Of a stretch of 64,000 nucleotides of DNA, positions 35,452 through 44,109 are shown piece by piece. This stretch comes from Persicirhabdus sediminis (GTDB lineage: Bacteria > Verrucomicrobiota > Verrucomicrobiia > Verrucomicrobiales > Akkermansiaceae). Numbering within the stretch: position 1 is the first letter of the stretch; each line of letters starts with the position of its first letter. The stretch lies in NCBI RefSeq assembly GCF_016595495.1, contig NZ_JAENIM010000021.1, forward strand, positions 186,001 through 250,000. Reading direction: 5' to 3'. A program made the position numbers and the translations under genes. Below the pieces are notes generated by a model. The model was not told the origin of the DNA and did no database searches. It saw nothing but the letters and a program-made list of their open reading frames with translations.

Positions 35452-36769
35452 CCACATCATCAGACTTCTATCCTGTGCCTACGCAGGGCTGCTCTGTCTG
35501 CCTGCGTCAGCTGATACACTCACTCTGACCAGCGGCGATAAAATCACCGGCACCCTAACGGCTCTGAATGATGATTCATCACTCAGCATTAAAACGCCAT
35601 TTGCCACCGAGCCTCTTACCATCGTAGGCGACAGCATAAAGAACATCGCCATCGACCAGCAGAGCCAAGCTCACCAACTGCACCACAACCGGCTGGTACT
35701 CATTAATGGCGACACCCTGCCATGCGACATCACCCACATCGACCAACAGGCGGTCCACATCAATACTTGGTATGCTGGTGAGTTTTCTATCAAACGCGAG
35801 CTCATTGATAGAATCATCGTTGGTGTCGACAATAACCAAATCATTCACTCAGGCATCGACGACGTCGCTAACTGGGAAAACAGCCAGTCTGGCCAATGGG
35901 AACTCGATGATGGACGCTACGTCAATGCCGACGGACGCGGAACCTTATCGCGCCAATTTGACCTACCGGAAAATTACATCCTGAAATTCAGAATCAGCTG
36001 GCAAGACGGCATCAGCATGCGCATGCGCTTTAGCTCAGTGCAAAGCTCCATTCAGACAAACAACGATAACGCCTATGAGTTAGTCTACAATGATGCCGGG
36101 CTGCGTCTTTCTAGCATCTCAAAAGAACATGGCTTCAGCACATTGCTAGAGCTGGCAGAAGCCGCGCCAGATAACCTTCCAGCTAACCACATGGATGTCG
36201 AACTTCGTGTCAACCAAAGCACGGGAGCCATCTCACTCTACCTCGAGGACGAACACATCGAAGATTGTACCAGCGCACTACCGGCACCACTGGGAAAGTA
36301 TATCAGCTTTGCTAACAACAAAAGCAGCAGCCAGCTAAATATCGAATCAATCTCCATAGAAGCGTGGAACGGAACCAGCCGCCCAGAGCAAACCAGCAAG
36401 ATCACCGATCGCTCTCAAGATGTTCTTGTCGATGACATTGGCAATGTTATCCGCTGTAATTTTGATGCTCTCATCACTGAGAATAAAAAAACCAAACTCA
36501 CCTTCATCCAACCTAACGAGCAGACCAAAGTAAAGGCGCCGATGGAAAAAATCAGTGCGCTCTTCTTCAAACAAGATGACCAAGCCAACGCGCCATCTCC
36601 GCCAACTAGCATGCAAGCTGAGCTCAGTGGCCACGGGCATATCAAACTGTCAGCCAGCTCACTCAATGACGGCACACTCTTGACTACTCACCCACTGCTC
36701 GGCCCCTGCAAAATCAATCTATCTGCCGTCACCTCACTATCTAACCCAAGCAAAGCTGATGCCCAATAA
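35438..36769 (+). CDS. Exported multi-module beta protein (paralogue 2 of 3)
   Basis: 443 residues. A signal peptide (cleavage near ASA-D) precedes the same layout as its upstream neighbour: module 1 (LTSGDKITGTLTAL...), module 2 (LINGDTLPCDITHI...NTWYAGEFSIKRELIDRI), a LamG-like sandwich (YILKFRISWQDG, AISLYLEDEHIEDC), then modules 3 and 4. Start and previous stop overlap by 14 bp in a different frame, and the next gene overlaps by 11 bp, so expression is coupled. Sequence identity among the three is low but the module order is conserved, which points to an old duplication rather than a recent one. Confidence 0.8.
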   Translation: MTASNHIIRLLSCAYAGLLCLPASADTLTLTSGDKITGTLTALNDDSSLSIKTPFATEPLTIVGDSIKNIAIDQQSQAHQLHHNRLVLINGDTLPCDITHIDQQAVHINTWYAGEFSIKRELIDRIIVGVDNNQIIHSGIDDVANWENSQSGQWELDDGRYVNADGRGTLSRQFDLPENYILKFRISWQDGISMRMRFSSVQSSIQTNNDNAYELVYNDAGLRLSSISKEHGFSTLLELAEAAPDNLPANHMDVELRVNQSTGAISLYLEDEHIEDCTSALPAPLGKYISFANNKSSSQLNIESISIEAWNGTSRPEQTSKITDRSQDVLVDDIGNVIRCNFDALITENKKTKLTFIQPNEQTKVKAPMEKISALFFKQDDQANAPSPPTSMQAELSGHGHIKLSASSLNDGTLLTTHPLLGPCKINLSAVTSLSNPSKADAQ

Positions 36770-38171
36770 ATTCATCCAATACATCATTTTGGGAATCGCC
36801 CTAGCCAACTTAGCTCACCCAGCAAAGGCAAGGGCGGAGGAAAATGAAGCGCCTGCTGACAAACCTATCAGCAAGCTCTATTTCAAAGGGCGCGATTCTC
36901 TAGATGCGAGTCTGAAAAACAGCACCGACGAGCAATCACTTGCTATAGAATCACCTCATCTAAAGCTGCCAGCTAACATTCTCAAATCTGAACTCATCGG
37001 CATGAGTTCCACTGGACCAGCTAGTGATCGTCAGATCCCCAACAATATTGCCCGAGTCGTATGTAAACCAAGGTTCCTTGAGCAACAAGGTGATGTCCTG
37101 CAAGGTGAATTGATCGGCCTATCAGCCAGCGAAATTGTACTCAAAACCTGGTACGCTGGTGAGGTCACCATCCAGCGAAGCATGGTCGACTCCTTAGACA
37201 TTCTCAACAAAGGAAATGGCTCGTATTACGGCCCCAACAAACTCAGCGAGTGGGTAAACTCTAGCCCAAAGTCATGGACATTCTCCAATGGCACACTCAT
37301 CTCTAACGAAGCAGCTCACATCGGCCAAGACATTGGCCTCAGGGATAAAGCTTATATCTCATTCATGATGGAGTGGACCAATAGCCCAAGCCTAGAAGTT
37401 CACCTGTATGCTAATGAGATCAATACTAACCACCCGAGCCACAGTTATGTCATCTCCATCATGAGCAGCCAAGTGCGGCTTCAGGTCAAAGGAGGCAAAG
37501 CAAATAACGCCCACATGACCTCATTCCTGAAATGGGATAATCCTAATACCCAAGGTAAGAAAGCGCACATAGAGATCTACGCTAACAAAGAAAATGGCGA
37601 CTTCACCGTAGTCATCGATGGCAAACGTGTTGGCATGCTGCGCTCCAACAACCCAAACCTAGCGAAAGCTAAAAAAGGCCTCATCTTTGCCTCATCTGAT
37701 AGCAAACCGATGCGTGTCAGCAACATCAATGTTAGACCGTGGAATGGCATGGAAAAATCAGCCATTAACGAACTGATTACACCGCCAACATTTGAGCAAG
37801 ATGAAGAAACCGCGCCTCACCAGATCAAACTCCGCAATGGCGATTCCATCCGCGGTTCGGTCGTCGCAGTGAAAGATGGTTTCATCTCATTGAAAACTCA
37901 GTTTGCAGAGATCGAAGTTCCAGCTGACCGCGTATCATCCATTGAGTTTGATTCACAAGCTGACGCGCCGATTTGGCAAGCTAACGACTTACGCGCATGG
38001 TTCCATGAAGGTGGCTTTATCACCATGCGTTTTGACCGCCTCGAAGATGGAAAAATCATTGGTTACAGCCAGAGCTACGGCGAACTAACTATTGACATCG
38101 AAGCCTTCTCTCATATCCATTTCCAAGTCGACAATCAGTCATTAGATCCACTGCATTCTAGAATCAGGTAA
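36759..38171 (+). CDS. Exported multi-module beta protein (paralogue 3 of 3)
   Basis: 470 residues with a signal peptide (cleavage near ARA-E). Module 1 is degenerate (LYFKGRDSLDASLKN). Module 2 is clear (GDVLQGELIGLSASEIVLKTWYAGEVTIQR region, about 112-142), then a LamG-like sandwich (AYISFMMEWTNSPSLEVHLYA; FTVVIDGKRVGML), then module 3 (LRNGDSIRGSVVAV, with Q-F-A-E-I-E-V-P), and module 4. It is the last gene of the coupled six-gene run; selB follows after 35 bp without an obvious terminator. The short modules look like small SH3- or Sm-like barrels, but this needs structure prediction. Confidence 0.8.
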   Translation: MPNKFIQYIILGIALANLAHPAKARAEENEAPADKPISKLYFKGRDSLDASLKNSTDEQSLAIESPHLKLPANILKSELIGMSSTGPASDRQIPNNIARVVCKPRFLEQQGDVLQGELIGLSASEIVLKTWYAGEVTIQRSMVDSLDILNKGNGSYYGPNKLSEWVNSSPKSWTFSNGTLISNEAAHIGQDIGLRDKAYISFMMEWTNSPSLEVHLYANEINTNHPSHSYVISIMSSQVRLQVKGGKANNAHMTSFLKWDNPNTQGKKAHIEIYANKENGDFTVVIDGKRVGMLRSNNPNLAKAKKGLIFASSDSKPMRVSNINVRPWNGMEKSAINELITPPTFEQDEETAPHQIKLRNGDSIRGSVVAVKDGFISLKTQFAEIEVPADRVSSIEFDSQADAPIWQANDLRAWFHEGGFITMRFDRLEDGKIIGYSQSYGELTIDIEAFSHIHFQVDNQSLDPLHSRIR

Positions 38172-38206
38172 TGCTCAGTGGGGCCTAATCATCTTTCACT
38201 ATCAGC

Positions 38207-40120
38207 ATGGATAAACATTTTATTCTGGGGACCGCTGGCCATATTGACCACGGTAAATCCAGCCTCATTCAATCGCTAACAGGAACTAACCCGGACCGCC
38301 TCCCAGAGGAAAAGTCACGCGGTGTCACTATCGAGTTAGGGTTTGCCCATGCCGAGCTAAGCGACGCTAAGCACAGCTACCAACTAGGCATTGTCGACGT
38401 GCCCGGCCACGCTGATTTTGTCAATAACATGGTAGCTGGAGTCAGTGCGCTAGATTTGGTGGTATTTTGTGTCGCGGCTGATGATGGCTGGATGCCACAG
38501 TCAGAAGAGCACTTGCAGATACTTCAATACCTCGGCATCAACGAGGTCATCATCGCCCTCACCAAATGTGACATCTGCTCAGATATAGAATTTGCCACTG
38601 AGCTGGTACGCGAAGAAATCGCAGGTAGCGGTATCGCCGAAGCCCAAATCATCCCTATATCCGCCCACACTGGCGATGGGCTGGACGAGCTCAAGCTGGC
38701 CATCATTAAAAATCTAGCCAAACGTGATTCCGCTAGATCTGATCTTCCAGCCAAACTCGCGGTCGACCGCGTTTTTTCTCCTCGTGGAGTCGGCACTGTG
38801 GTTACGGGCACATTAGTTGGCGGCCCTATCCAGCTAGGTGAGTCACTCATCTGCCTGCCTAGCAAGCTGAGCTGCAGCGTGCGCAACATCCAAAACCATA
38901 ACAGCACTAGCGAGGTGGCGGTACCGGGATCTCGTACTGCGCTAAATTTACCCGATCTATCCATCGCCGCTAACGGCAAAGCTGGCGTGCATAAAGGTGA
39001 CTACATTTGCGCGACAGGCATTGGAAAACTGAGCGATACGCTGGACGTTTTCCTGAGCAGAGATGCTAGACCTATTGGCAAACTCGCACCGCGCACACTC
39101 AAACATACCGAGAAGGTGATGTTACATCACGGTGCTCATCGCGTTTGGGCTAGAGTTATCCTGCATGGCACTAACGAGCTGCAAATGGGCGAGCAGACAT
39201 ACGCACAACTGCGGCTCGACGAAGCTCACTTCTTTCAGCTGAATGAACATGCTATTCTTCGCGATGGCGCGCAGAGCCAAACGCTAGCTGGCGTGGTTGT
39301 TCTCGACCCGCTTGCCGAGCGCGCGCAGTTCCGCAGCGCTGATAGACTGACAAGGCTCGAAGCTAGATGGCTAGACCAACTCAGCCCAGAGTCGGTATTG
39401 CAGACCGAGCTGGAACGGACAAAAGTTCTCGCCGAAGATCGTTTACTCACTAATCACCAATTCTCCGATGCGGAGCTAACGCGTGCCGTCAACCGACTGA
39501 AGCACCAAAACGTGGTGAACTCTCAGCTAGGGCATTTGGTTCTAGCAGAGTGGTGGCTGCCAACTATTAACAAAGCCAAACAGCTGGTGCTTGATTGGCA
39601 CAATAACCATCCAGAACAAACCGCGATGCCAAGTGGTGAGTGGGAAAAACAGCTAGAGCTCAATGAGGATAGACAAGTTCAGCTGGTACTCGCGACCTTA
39701 TGCGCTGATGGATTTAAAAAGACAGACAAAGGAATCGCCAGCAATAATCACCTGACAGAAATTCCAGCTGAGCTAGAATCGTTAGCTGAACAAATTTACC
39801 AAACGATCACGCAAGCCAAACTGCTCCCGCCAGCAAAAACTGAGCTACTAACGACTCCGCAACACCAGCAGGTTTACCATTTCCTCATCAGAAGCGGCAG
39901 GCTGCTAGAACTGGATGGCGGCATCCTCATGACCGCTGAGCAAGTGGAACAATGCATCGCGCAGGTGAAAGCATTCATCCTCAGCCACGGCCAAGCAACT
40001 GCTAGTGAGCTGCGCCAGGAGTTGGCGACCAACCGCAAGTTGATCATGCCATTTTTAGAAATGTTGGACGCTGAGAAGATTACACTCCGTGACGGCAACT
40101 TCCGCACTCTGATCGCTTAA
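38207..40120 (+). CDS. selB: Selenocysteine-specific translation elongation factor
   Basis: 637 residues. The N-terminal GTPase has P-loop GHIDHGKSSL, switch region EEKSRGVTIELGF, DVPGH and TKCD, in the SelB rather than EF-Tu pattern. Domains 2 and 3 follow, then C-terminal winged-helix repeats (from about 380: LLTNHQFSDAELTRAVNRLK; FLLSHGQATASELRQELATNRKLIMPFLEML) that bind the SECIS hairpin of selenoprotein mRNAs. SelB delivers Sec-tRNA to UGA codons, so the organism should also have selA, selC and selD, none of which is in this window. The gene has no close relatives beside it. Confidence 0.95.
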   Translation: MDKHFILGTAGHIDHGKSSLIQSLTGTNPDRLPEEKSRGVTIELGFAHAELSDAKHSYQLGIVDVPGHADFVNNMVAGVSALDLVVFCVAADDGWMPQSEEHLQILQYLGINEVIIALTKCDICSDIEFATELVREEIAGSGIAEAQIIPISAHTGDGLDELKLAIIKNLAKRDSARSDLPAKLAVDRVFSPRGVGTVVTGTLVGGPIQLGESLICLPSKLSCSVRNIQNHNSTSEVAVPGSRTALNLPDLSIAANGKAGVHKGDYICATGIGKLSDTLDVFLSRDARPIGKLAPRTLKHTEKVMLHHGAHRVWARVILHGTNELQMGEQTYAQLRLDEAHFFQLNEHAILRDGAQSQTLAGVVVLDPLAERAQFRSADRLTRLEARWLDQLSPESVLQTELERTKVLAEDRLLTNHQFSDAELTRAVNRLKHQNVVNSQLGHLVLAEWWLPTINKAKQLVLDWHNNHPEQTAMPSGEWEKQLELNEDRQVQLVLATLCADGFKKTDKGIASNNHLTEIPAELESLAEQIYQTITQAKLLPPAKTELLTTPQHQQVYHFLIRSGRLLELDGGILMTAEQVEQCIAQVKAFILSHGQATASELRQELATNRKLIMPFLEMLDAEKITLRDGNFRTLIA

Positions 40121-40178
40121 ACGGACTAGGAAAAAATCTCACTGGATTTTTTCTCCAGCGTGATTAGCTTTAATCACT

Positions 40179-40880
40179 ATGTGGCGTATCAGCTTCATCA
40201 TTCTAATTTTTTCCAGCTCGTTTCTCTTCGCGCAAAGCCGTTCCTTGCTCGATGACGATCCCGAGGTCATTTACTTGGACCAACATATCGACCGCAAAAT
40301 CGAGCTGATTGTAGCTGAGGATGCCAACGTCTTTGCCACCAAAACAGCCAACCGCCATCTCGGTGTTTTTGCCAAAGGCACCAAGGTTGAGTTGTTAGCT
40401 ATGACTGACAAAGCCTATCGCGTCAGAGGTCAGGCGAAGCATGCTGGTGTCGCTGGCTGGGTATCGCCAAAATTAATGGCCTCCACAGATAAGGACTTCA
40501 TTGAGAATCTAAAGAAACTCTACGAGCGCCAGATGATCGTGACCGCCCTGATTAATAATAAAGAGGTCGCCATTGGCATGACGCTGGACGAAGTCTCTCA
40601 GTCCTTAGGAGAACCAACCAAGAAGAGCATGCGGCAGACGAAGGATGGGGTCACAGGCAGCTGGGAGTTCATTCAGCTAGAGGAGAAAAAACATTATCGC
40701 GCCGTCAGAGATATTAGATCGGGGCAAGTGTATCAACAGCTCTCGCACACAACAGTGGAAGAAAAAGGCAAAATTGTTGTCGAGTTTGAAGGTGATGTGG
40801 TCACCGCGCTCGAAGAGAGCGAAAACAATTCAGGAGGTCGCATCAAAATTATCACACCGCCCATTGTTTGGGGCTGGTGA
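40179..40880 (+). CDS. Exported SH3-domain protein
   Basis: 233 residues with a signal peptide (FLFA-QSR near residue 18). Residues about 45-100 look like a bacterial SH3 domain (ANVFATKTANRHLGVFAKGTKVELLAMTDKAYRVRG...GWVSPKLM). Residues about 135-165 contain an IGMTLDEVSQSLGEPTKKSM motif resembling the SmpA/OmlA (BamE-like) start of a lipoprotein domain. The combination suggests a periplasmic protein that binds peptidoglycan or another protein. It follows selB by 58 bp and ends at a bidirectional terminator. Function not known. Confidence 0.75.
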   Translation: MWRISFIILIFSSSFLFAQSRSLLDDDPEVIYLDQHIDRKIELIVAEDANVFATKTANRHLGVFAKGTKVELLAMTDKAYRVRGQAKHAGVAGWVSPKLMASTDKDFIENLKKLYERQMIVTALINNKEVAIGMTLDEVSQSLGEPTKKSMRQTKDGVTGSWEFIQLEEKKHYRAVRDIRSGQVYQQLSHTTVEEKGKIVVEFEGDVVTALEESENNSGGRIKIITPPIVWGW

Positions 40881-40890
40881 GCCGTTAGCA

Positions 40891-40918
40891 TGGCGACGCT
40901 TGGCGACGCTTGGCGACG
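40891..40918. repeat. Short tandem repeat, 10-bp unit, nearly three copies
   Basis: TGGCGACGCT occurs twice in full and a third time for eight bases, directly between the stop codon of the SH3 gene and the terminator. It may have arisen by slippage and could vary between strains. Confidence 0.85.
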
Positions 40919-40956
40919 AAAAAGCCCCTAGCTGAATCCAGCTAGAGGCTTTTTAA
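40917..40956. terminator. Bidirectional intrinsic terminator between the SH3 gene and frr
   Basis: A 14-bp stem with one mismatch (40921-40934 with 40939-40952) has a short AATC loop, an A run on the left and a T run on the right. It lies between convergent genes. The stem again contains TAGCTG/CAGCTA. Confidence 0.88.
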
Positions 40957-40974
40957 ATTTAATTGTCTCAGCAA

Positions 40975-41541
40975 TTAGACGGTCATTACTTCTTCCTCTT
41001 TCAGAGCGAAGATGCGATCGATTTCTTTAATCGCTGCGTTAGTGAGTTCCTGAACTTGGTTCTCGAAATCACGCTGGCCATCTTCAGTGAGGGCATTTTC
41101 GTTTTTCATCTTCTTCGCTTTGTCCATGCCATCTTTACGGCATGCACGAACGCGAACGCGTGCGTCTTCTGCGAGACCTTTGACCATCTTCACCATATCG
41201 CGGCGGCGCTCTTCTGAGAGTTCCGGTACTGGCAGGCGCAAGCTACGACCTTCGTTAGATGGGTTGATGCCAACGTTGCTTTCGATGATCGCTTTTTCGA
41301 TATCTTTAACGGTGCTAGGATCGAATGGCTGAACCATGAGCATGCGTGGTTCAGGCACAGTGATCACAGCGAGAGCTTTGAGCTTTGATTTGGTTCCGTA
41401 GCTCGCCACGTGAACGTCTAAGTTCTCGATCAGAGCTGGTGATGCTTTGCCTGTACGAACACCAGAAAACTCTGTGCCCATGTACTCAACGGCTTTGTTC
41501 ATCGCGTCTTCTACTTCTTTGATGACTGTAGTTGGTTCCAT
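40975..41541 (-). CDS. frr: Ribosome recycling factor
   Basis: 188 residues, the normal length. RRF splits the post-termination ribosome with EF-G. Motifs seen are FSGVRTGKASPALIENL, IESNVGINPSNEGRSLRLPVPELSEERRRDMVK (landmark region about 88-120) and the long C-terminal helix. It lies 28 bp downstream of pyrH, the standard pyrH-frr pair. Confidence 0.97.
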   Translation of the reverse strand: MEPTTVIKEVEDAMNKAVEYMGTEFSGVRTGKASPALIENLDVHVASYGTKSKLKALAVITVPEPRMLMVQPFDPSTVKDIEKAIIESNVGINPSNEGRSLRLPVPELSEERRRDMVKMVKGLAEDARVRVRACRKDGMDKAKKMKNENALTEDGQRDFENQVQELTNAAIKEIDRIFALKEEEVMTV

Positions 41542-41569
41542 AATTAGATTAGTTTTTAGAAATTGAAAT

Positions 41570-42301
41570 TTACTCTACGACGGTTCCGATATTCTCGCCG
41601 CCGAGAGCCTTAGTGATATTTCCATTTTTGCCCAGATCAAAAACGACGATAGGAATGTGGTTGTCCATGCACAGGCTGAAAGCAGTCGAGTCCATGACTT
41701 TAAGCTCCTCGCGAATACATGTTTGATAGTCGATGGTATCGTAGCGGACCGCATCCGGGTTTTTCTTAGGATCGCTGTCGTACACGCCATCTACCATGGT
41801 CGCTTTCATGACCACGTCTGCCCCCATTTCGCTGGCTCGCAGCGCGGCAGTCGTATCAGTTGAGAAGAATGGGTTGCCTGTTCCAGCGGCGAAGATCACT
41901 ACTGTACCAGCTGCTAGATGACGAGATGCCTTACGGCGCACAAATGGCTCGGCTACATTGCGCATTTCAATGGCGGATTGAACCACACATTCAACACCTT
42001 CAGCTTCGAGCGCACCCTGCAGTGCCAGAGCATTCATCACGGTAGCCATCATGCCAACGTAGTCAGCTGTTGGACGGTCCATACCGCGAGCGCTGGCGCT
42101 GGCACCACGCCAGAAGTTACCACCACCGACAACGACGCCGATTTCTACATCACCGGCATCCTTGGCTGCTCTGATTTCGCTAGCAATTCGCTCGACGATT
42201 TCTGGGGAAATATTATCCTGGCTGCCAACTTCTCTTAAGGCTTCACCACTGAGTTTTAAAATAACGCGTTTATAGACGGGAGATGATTCTGATTGGCTCA
42301 T
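41570..42301 (-). CDS. pyrH: Uridylate kinase
   Basis: 243 residues. It phosphorylates UMP to UDP with ATP in pyrimidine nucleotide synthesis and belongs to the amino-acid-kinase fold. Visible motifs are [10 protein letters not shown] at the N-terminus, [11 protein letters not shown] (substrate loop), [17 protein letters not shown] and [19 protein letters not shown] (ATP site). The pair pyrH-frr is co-transcribed on the minus strand; rpsB and tsf, often upstream, are not here. Confidence 0.97.
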   Translation of the reverse strand: MSQSESSPVYKRVILKLSGEALREVGSQDNISPEIVERIASEIRAAKDAGDVEIGVVVGGGNFWRGASASARGMDRPTADYVGMMATVMNALALQGALEAEGVECVVQSAIEMRNVAEPFVRRKASRHLAAGTVVIFAAGTGNPFFSTDTTAALRASEMGADVVMKATMVDGVYDSDPKKNPDAVRYDTIDYQTCIREELKVMDSTAFSLCMDNHIPIVVFDLGKNGNITKALGGENIGTVVE

Positions 42302-42446
42302 AGGACAAGGTTTGTTGGCGTTAAGAAAACCAATTTTGAGTGCTAATGGAAAGCCAAATTGTCATGATTTGACGATTCACTTTATTCTCTGCTGATAGAT
42401 TGCAGATTACCCGCAGCAAGATAAGTTGACGTCCACGCCAGTCGCC

Positions 42447-43319
42447 ATGAATATAAAACAAATTGTTACCCATCCAGGAGGTGCCCATAAAGATGAATTT
42501 ATCGCCTGTAGCCTGCTCGTTTCACTTTACAATGTGCCCATTTATCGTCGTGAACCCAGCGCTGAGGATCTGGCTGACAAAGAAACTTGTGTGGTAGACA
42601 TTGGCGGCGAACACTCACCGGAAAATCGCAATTTTGACCATCACCAATTCCCGCGCGACTATCCACCGTGTTGTTCTATTTCTCTCATCCTTCAGCACCT
42701 CGGTGTATATGATGATGCTAAGGCATTTTGCGATTGGTTAGAGCCAGCTGAGTGGTTTGATACACGCGGCCCGGGGGTGACAGCCAAGTGGTTAGGAGTC
42801 GAACGTGATGCCATGGCAAAACTGAATTCACCAATCGATATCACCCTGCTACGTCGCTTTGCCAAACATGATGAACTAGCAGCTGGAAATCCAATTTACG
42901 AAGTGATGAAGATGGTAGGCGAAGACATGCTAGACTACGTGCAAAACCTTCGCCAGAAGCTAGATTACATTGAATCTCACTGTGAGCACTGGGAGATTCC
43001 AGCTGGCAATGAGACGATCAAAGCGATCTTTTTGCCGCGCACTGAACCACTTGCCGACGAACCATCTATGGGGCTGGGCCGCTACATCCTCAGTCGCCAG
43101 CTGGAAAATGAAGTTGCCGCGATCATCTATCCAGACCGCCGAGCTGGAGGTTATGGTGTCGCCCGCTTCAATGATCACCCGCAGATGGACTTTAATGCGA
43201 TCAGCGATGAAGAGGATGTTCACTTTGTACATAACAGTGGATTCCTAGCAAAAACCAGCGCGACCGATCCTCAGCGTCTGCAAGGATTTGTAAAATCTGC
43301 CTGGAGCCCACTAAGTTAA
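42447..43319 (+). CDS. MYG1-family metal-dependent hydrolase
   Basis: 290 residues from the ATG at 42447; a TTG at 42426 would add seven residues. The DHH-like metal-binding pattern of the MYG1 (UPF0160) family is clear: THPGGAHKDEF at the N-terminus, VVDIGGEHSPENRNFDHHQF (His/Asp cluster) and a long C-terminal domain with YILSRQLENEVAAIIYPD and FVHNSGFLA. Eukaryotic MYG1 acts as a 3'-5' exonuclease on RNA; bacterial members are mostly uncharacterised. It is divergent from pyrH and followed within 4 bp by the transpeptidase gene. Confidence 0.9.
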   Translation: MNIKQIVTHPGGAHKDEFIACSLLVSLYNVPIYRREPSAEDLADKETCVVDIGGEHSPENRNFDHHQFPRDYPPCCSISLILQHLGVYDDAKAFCDWLEPAEWFDTRGPGVTAKWLGVERDAMAKLNSPIDITLLRRFAKHDELAAGNPIYEVMKMVGEDMLDYVQNLRQKLDYIESHCEHWEIPAGNETIKAIFLPRTEPLADEPSMGLGRYILSRQLENEVAAIIYPDRRAGGYGVARFNDHPQMDFNAISDEEDVHFVHNSGFLAKTSATDPQRLQGFVKSAWSPLS

Positions 43320-43323
43320 TCTA

Positions 43324-44109
43324 ATGAGACCGTTTGACCAGCTCACTTGGGTAAAAGGATTACTAGCCGTTAGCCTAATCGGCTCACTAGGCATACTTGC
43401 CTGTAAGGCGGCTAAACCTAACGAATCGTCAGACATTTCTTCTGACGACCCCGAGCGAGCTGCGAAAGCGATGGAGAAAGTCTCCAAATACATGCCTAGC
43501 CAGCTGGAGGTGAAAGGGCTGGCTATCGGCGATCCAGTCTACATCCGAATTTTCAAAAAGGAACGCCAGCTGGAACTCTGGATGAAGGGCGCAGACAAAT
43601 CTTCCTATCAGCTGGCAAAAACCTACTCGGTAGCCGCCATGTCAGGAGAGATCGGCCCCAAGCTGAAGGAGGGTGATTTCCAAGCACCTGAGGGTTTCTA
43701 CGCCACTAACAAAGGATTACTCCATCCCCTCAGCCGTTACCATTTAGCTTTCAACATTGGCTACCCTAACGCCTACGATCGCGCTCATGAACGCACTGGA
43801 TCGTTCATCATGGTTCATGGGGGGCGCGTCTCGGCGGGCTGCTTTGCCATGACTGATCCAATGATTGAGGAGATCTACTCGCTCTGCGCCGCGGCTCTAG
43901 CTGGAGGCCAAAACGAGGTGCCTGTGCATTGTTTTCCATTTCGTATGGATGCTGAGCAAATGGAATCTTTTGCCAGCCACTCAGAGATTCAATTTTGGCA
44001 GTCGCTCAAACCAGCATACGACCAATTTGAAAGTGAGAAAAACCCGCCGCAGATCGACCTTGTCGACCGCAGCTATGTGGTAGCCAACTCAACTAAGGTT
44101 GAAGATTAG
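43324..44109 (+). CDS. YafK-type L,D-transpeptidase family protein, likely lipoprotein
   Basis: 261 residues. The N-terminus ends in LGILAC, a lipobox with Cys at about 27. The YkuD catalytic motif reads IMVHGGRVSAGCFAMTD (His and Cys present), the YafK subgroup pattern. In E. coli that subgroup (YafK/DpaA) cuts Braun lipoprotein from peptidoglycan rather than cross-linking. A similar amidase-like or transpeptidase role on the cell wall is likely here. The 3' end overlaps the convergent PDZ gene by 17 bp. It starts 4 bp after the MYG1 gene and is probably co-transcribed. Confidence 0.88.
   Translation: MRPFDQLTWVKGLLAVSLIGSLGILACKAAKPNESSDISSDDPERAAKAMEKVSKYMPSQLEVKGLAIGDPVYIRIFKKERQLELWMKGADKSSYQLAKTYSVAAMSGEIGPKLKEGDFQAPEGFYATNKGLLHPLSRYHLAFNIGYPNAYDRAHERTGSFIMVHGGRVSAGCFAMTDPMIEEIYSLCAAALAGGQNEVPVHCFPFRMDAEQMESFASHSEIQFWQSLKPAYDQFESEKNPPQIDLVDRSYVVANSTKVED

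Noticed and set aside
33946-38171. Possible sugar hydrolase (3-keto-disaccharide hydrolase-like) function for the LamG-like proteins.
   Set aside because: The sandwich fold is suggested but I see no catalytic residue pattern, so no enzyme function is assigned.
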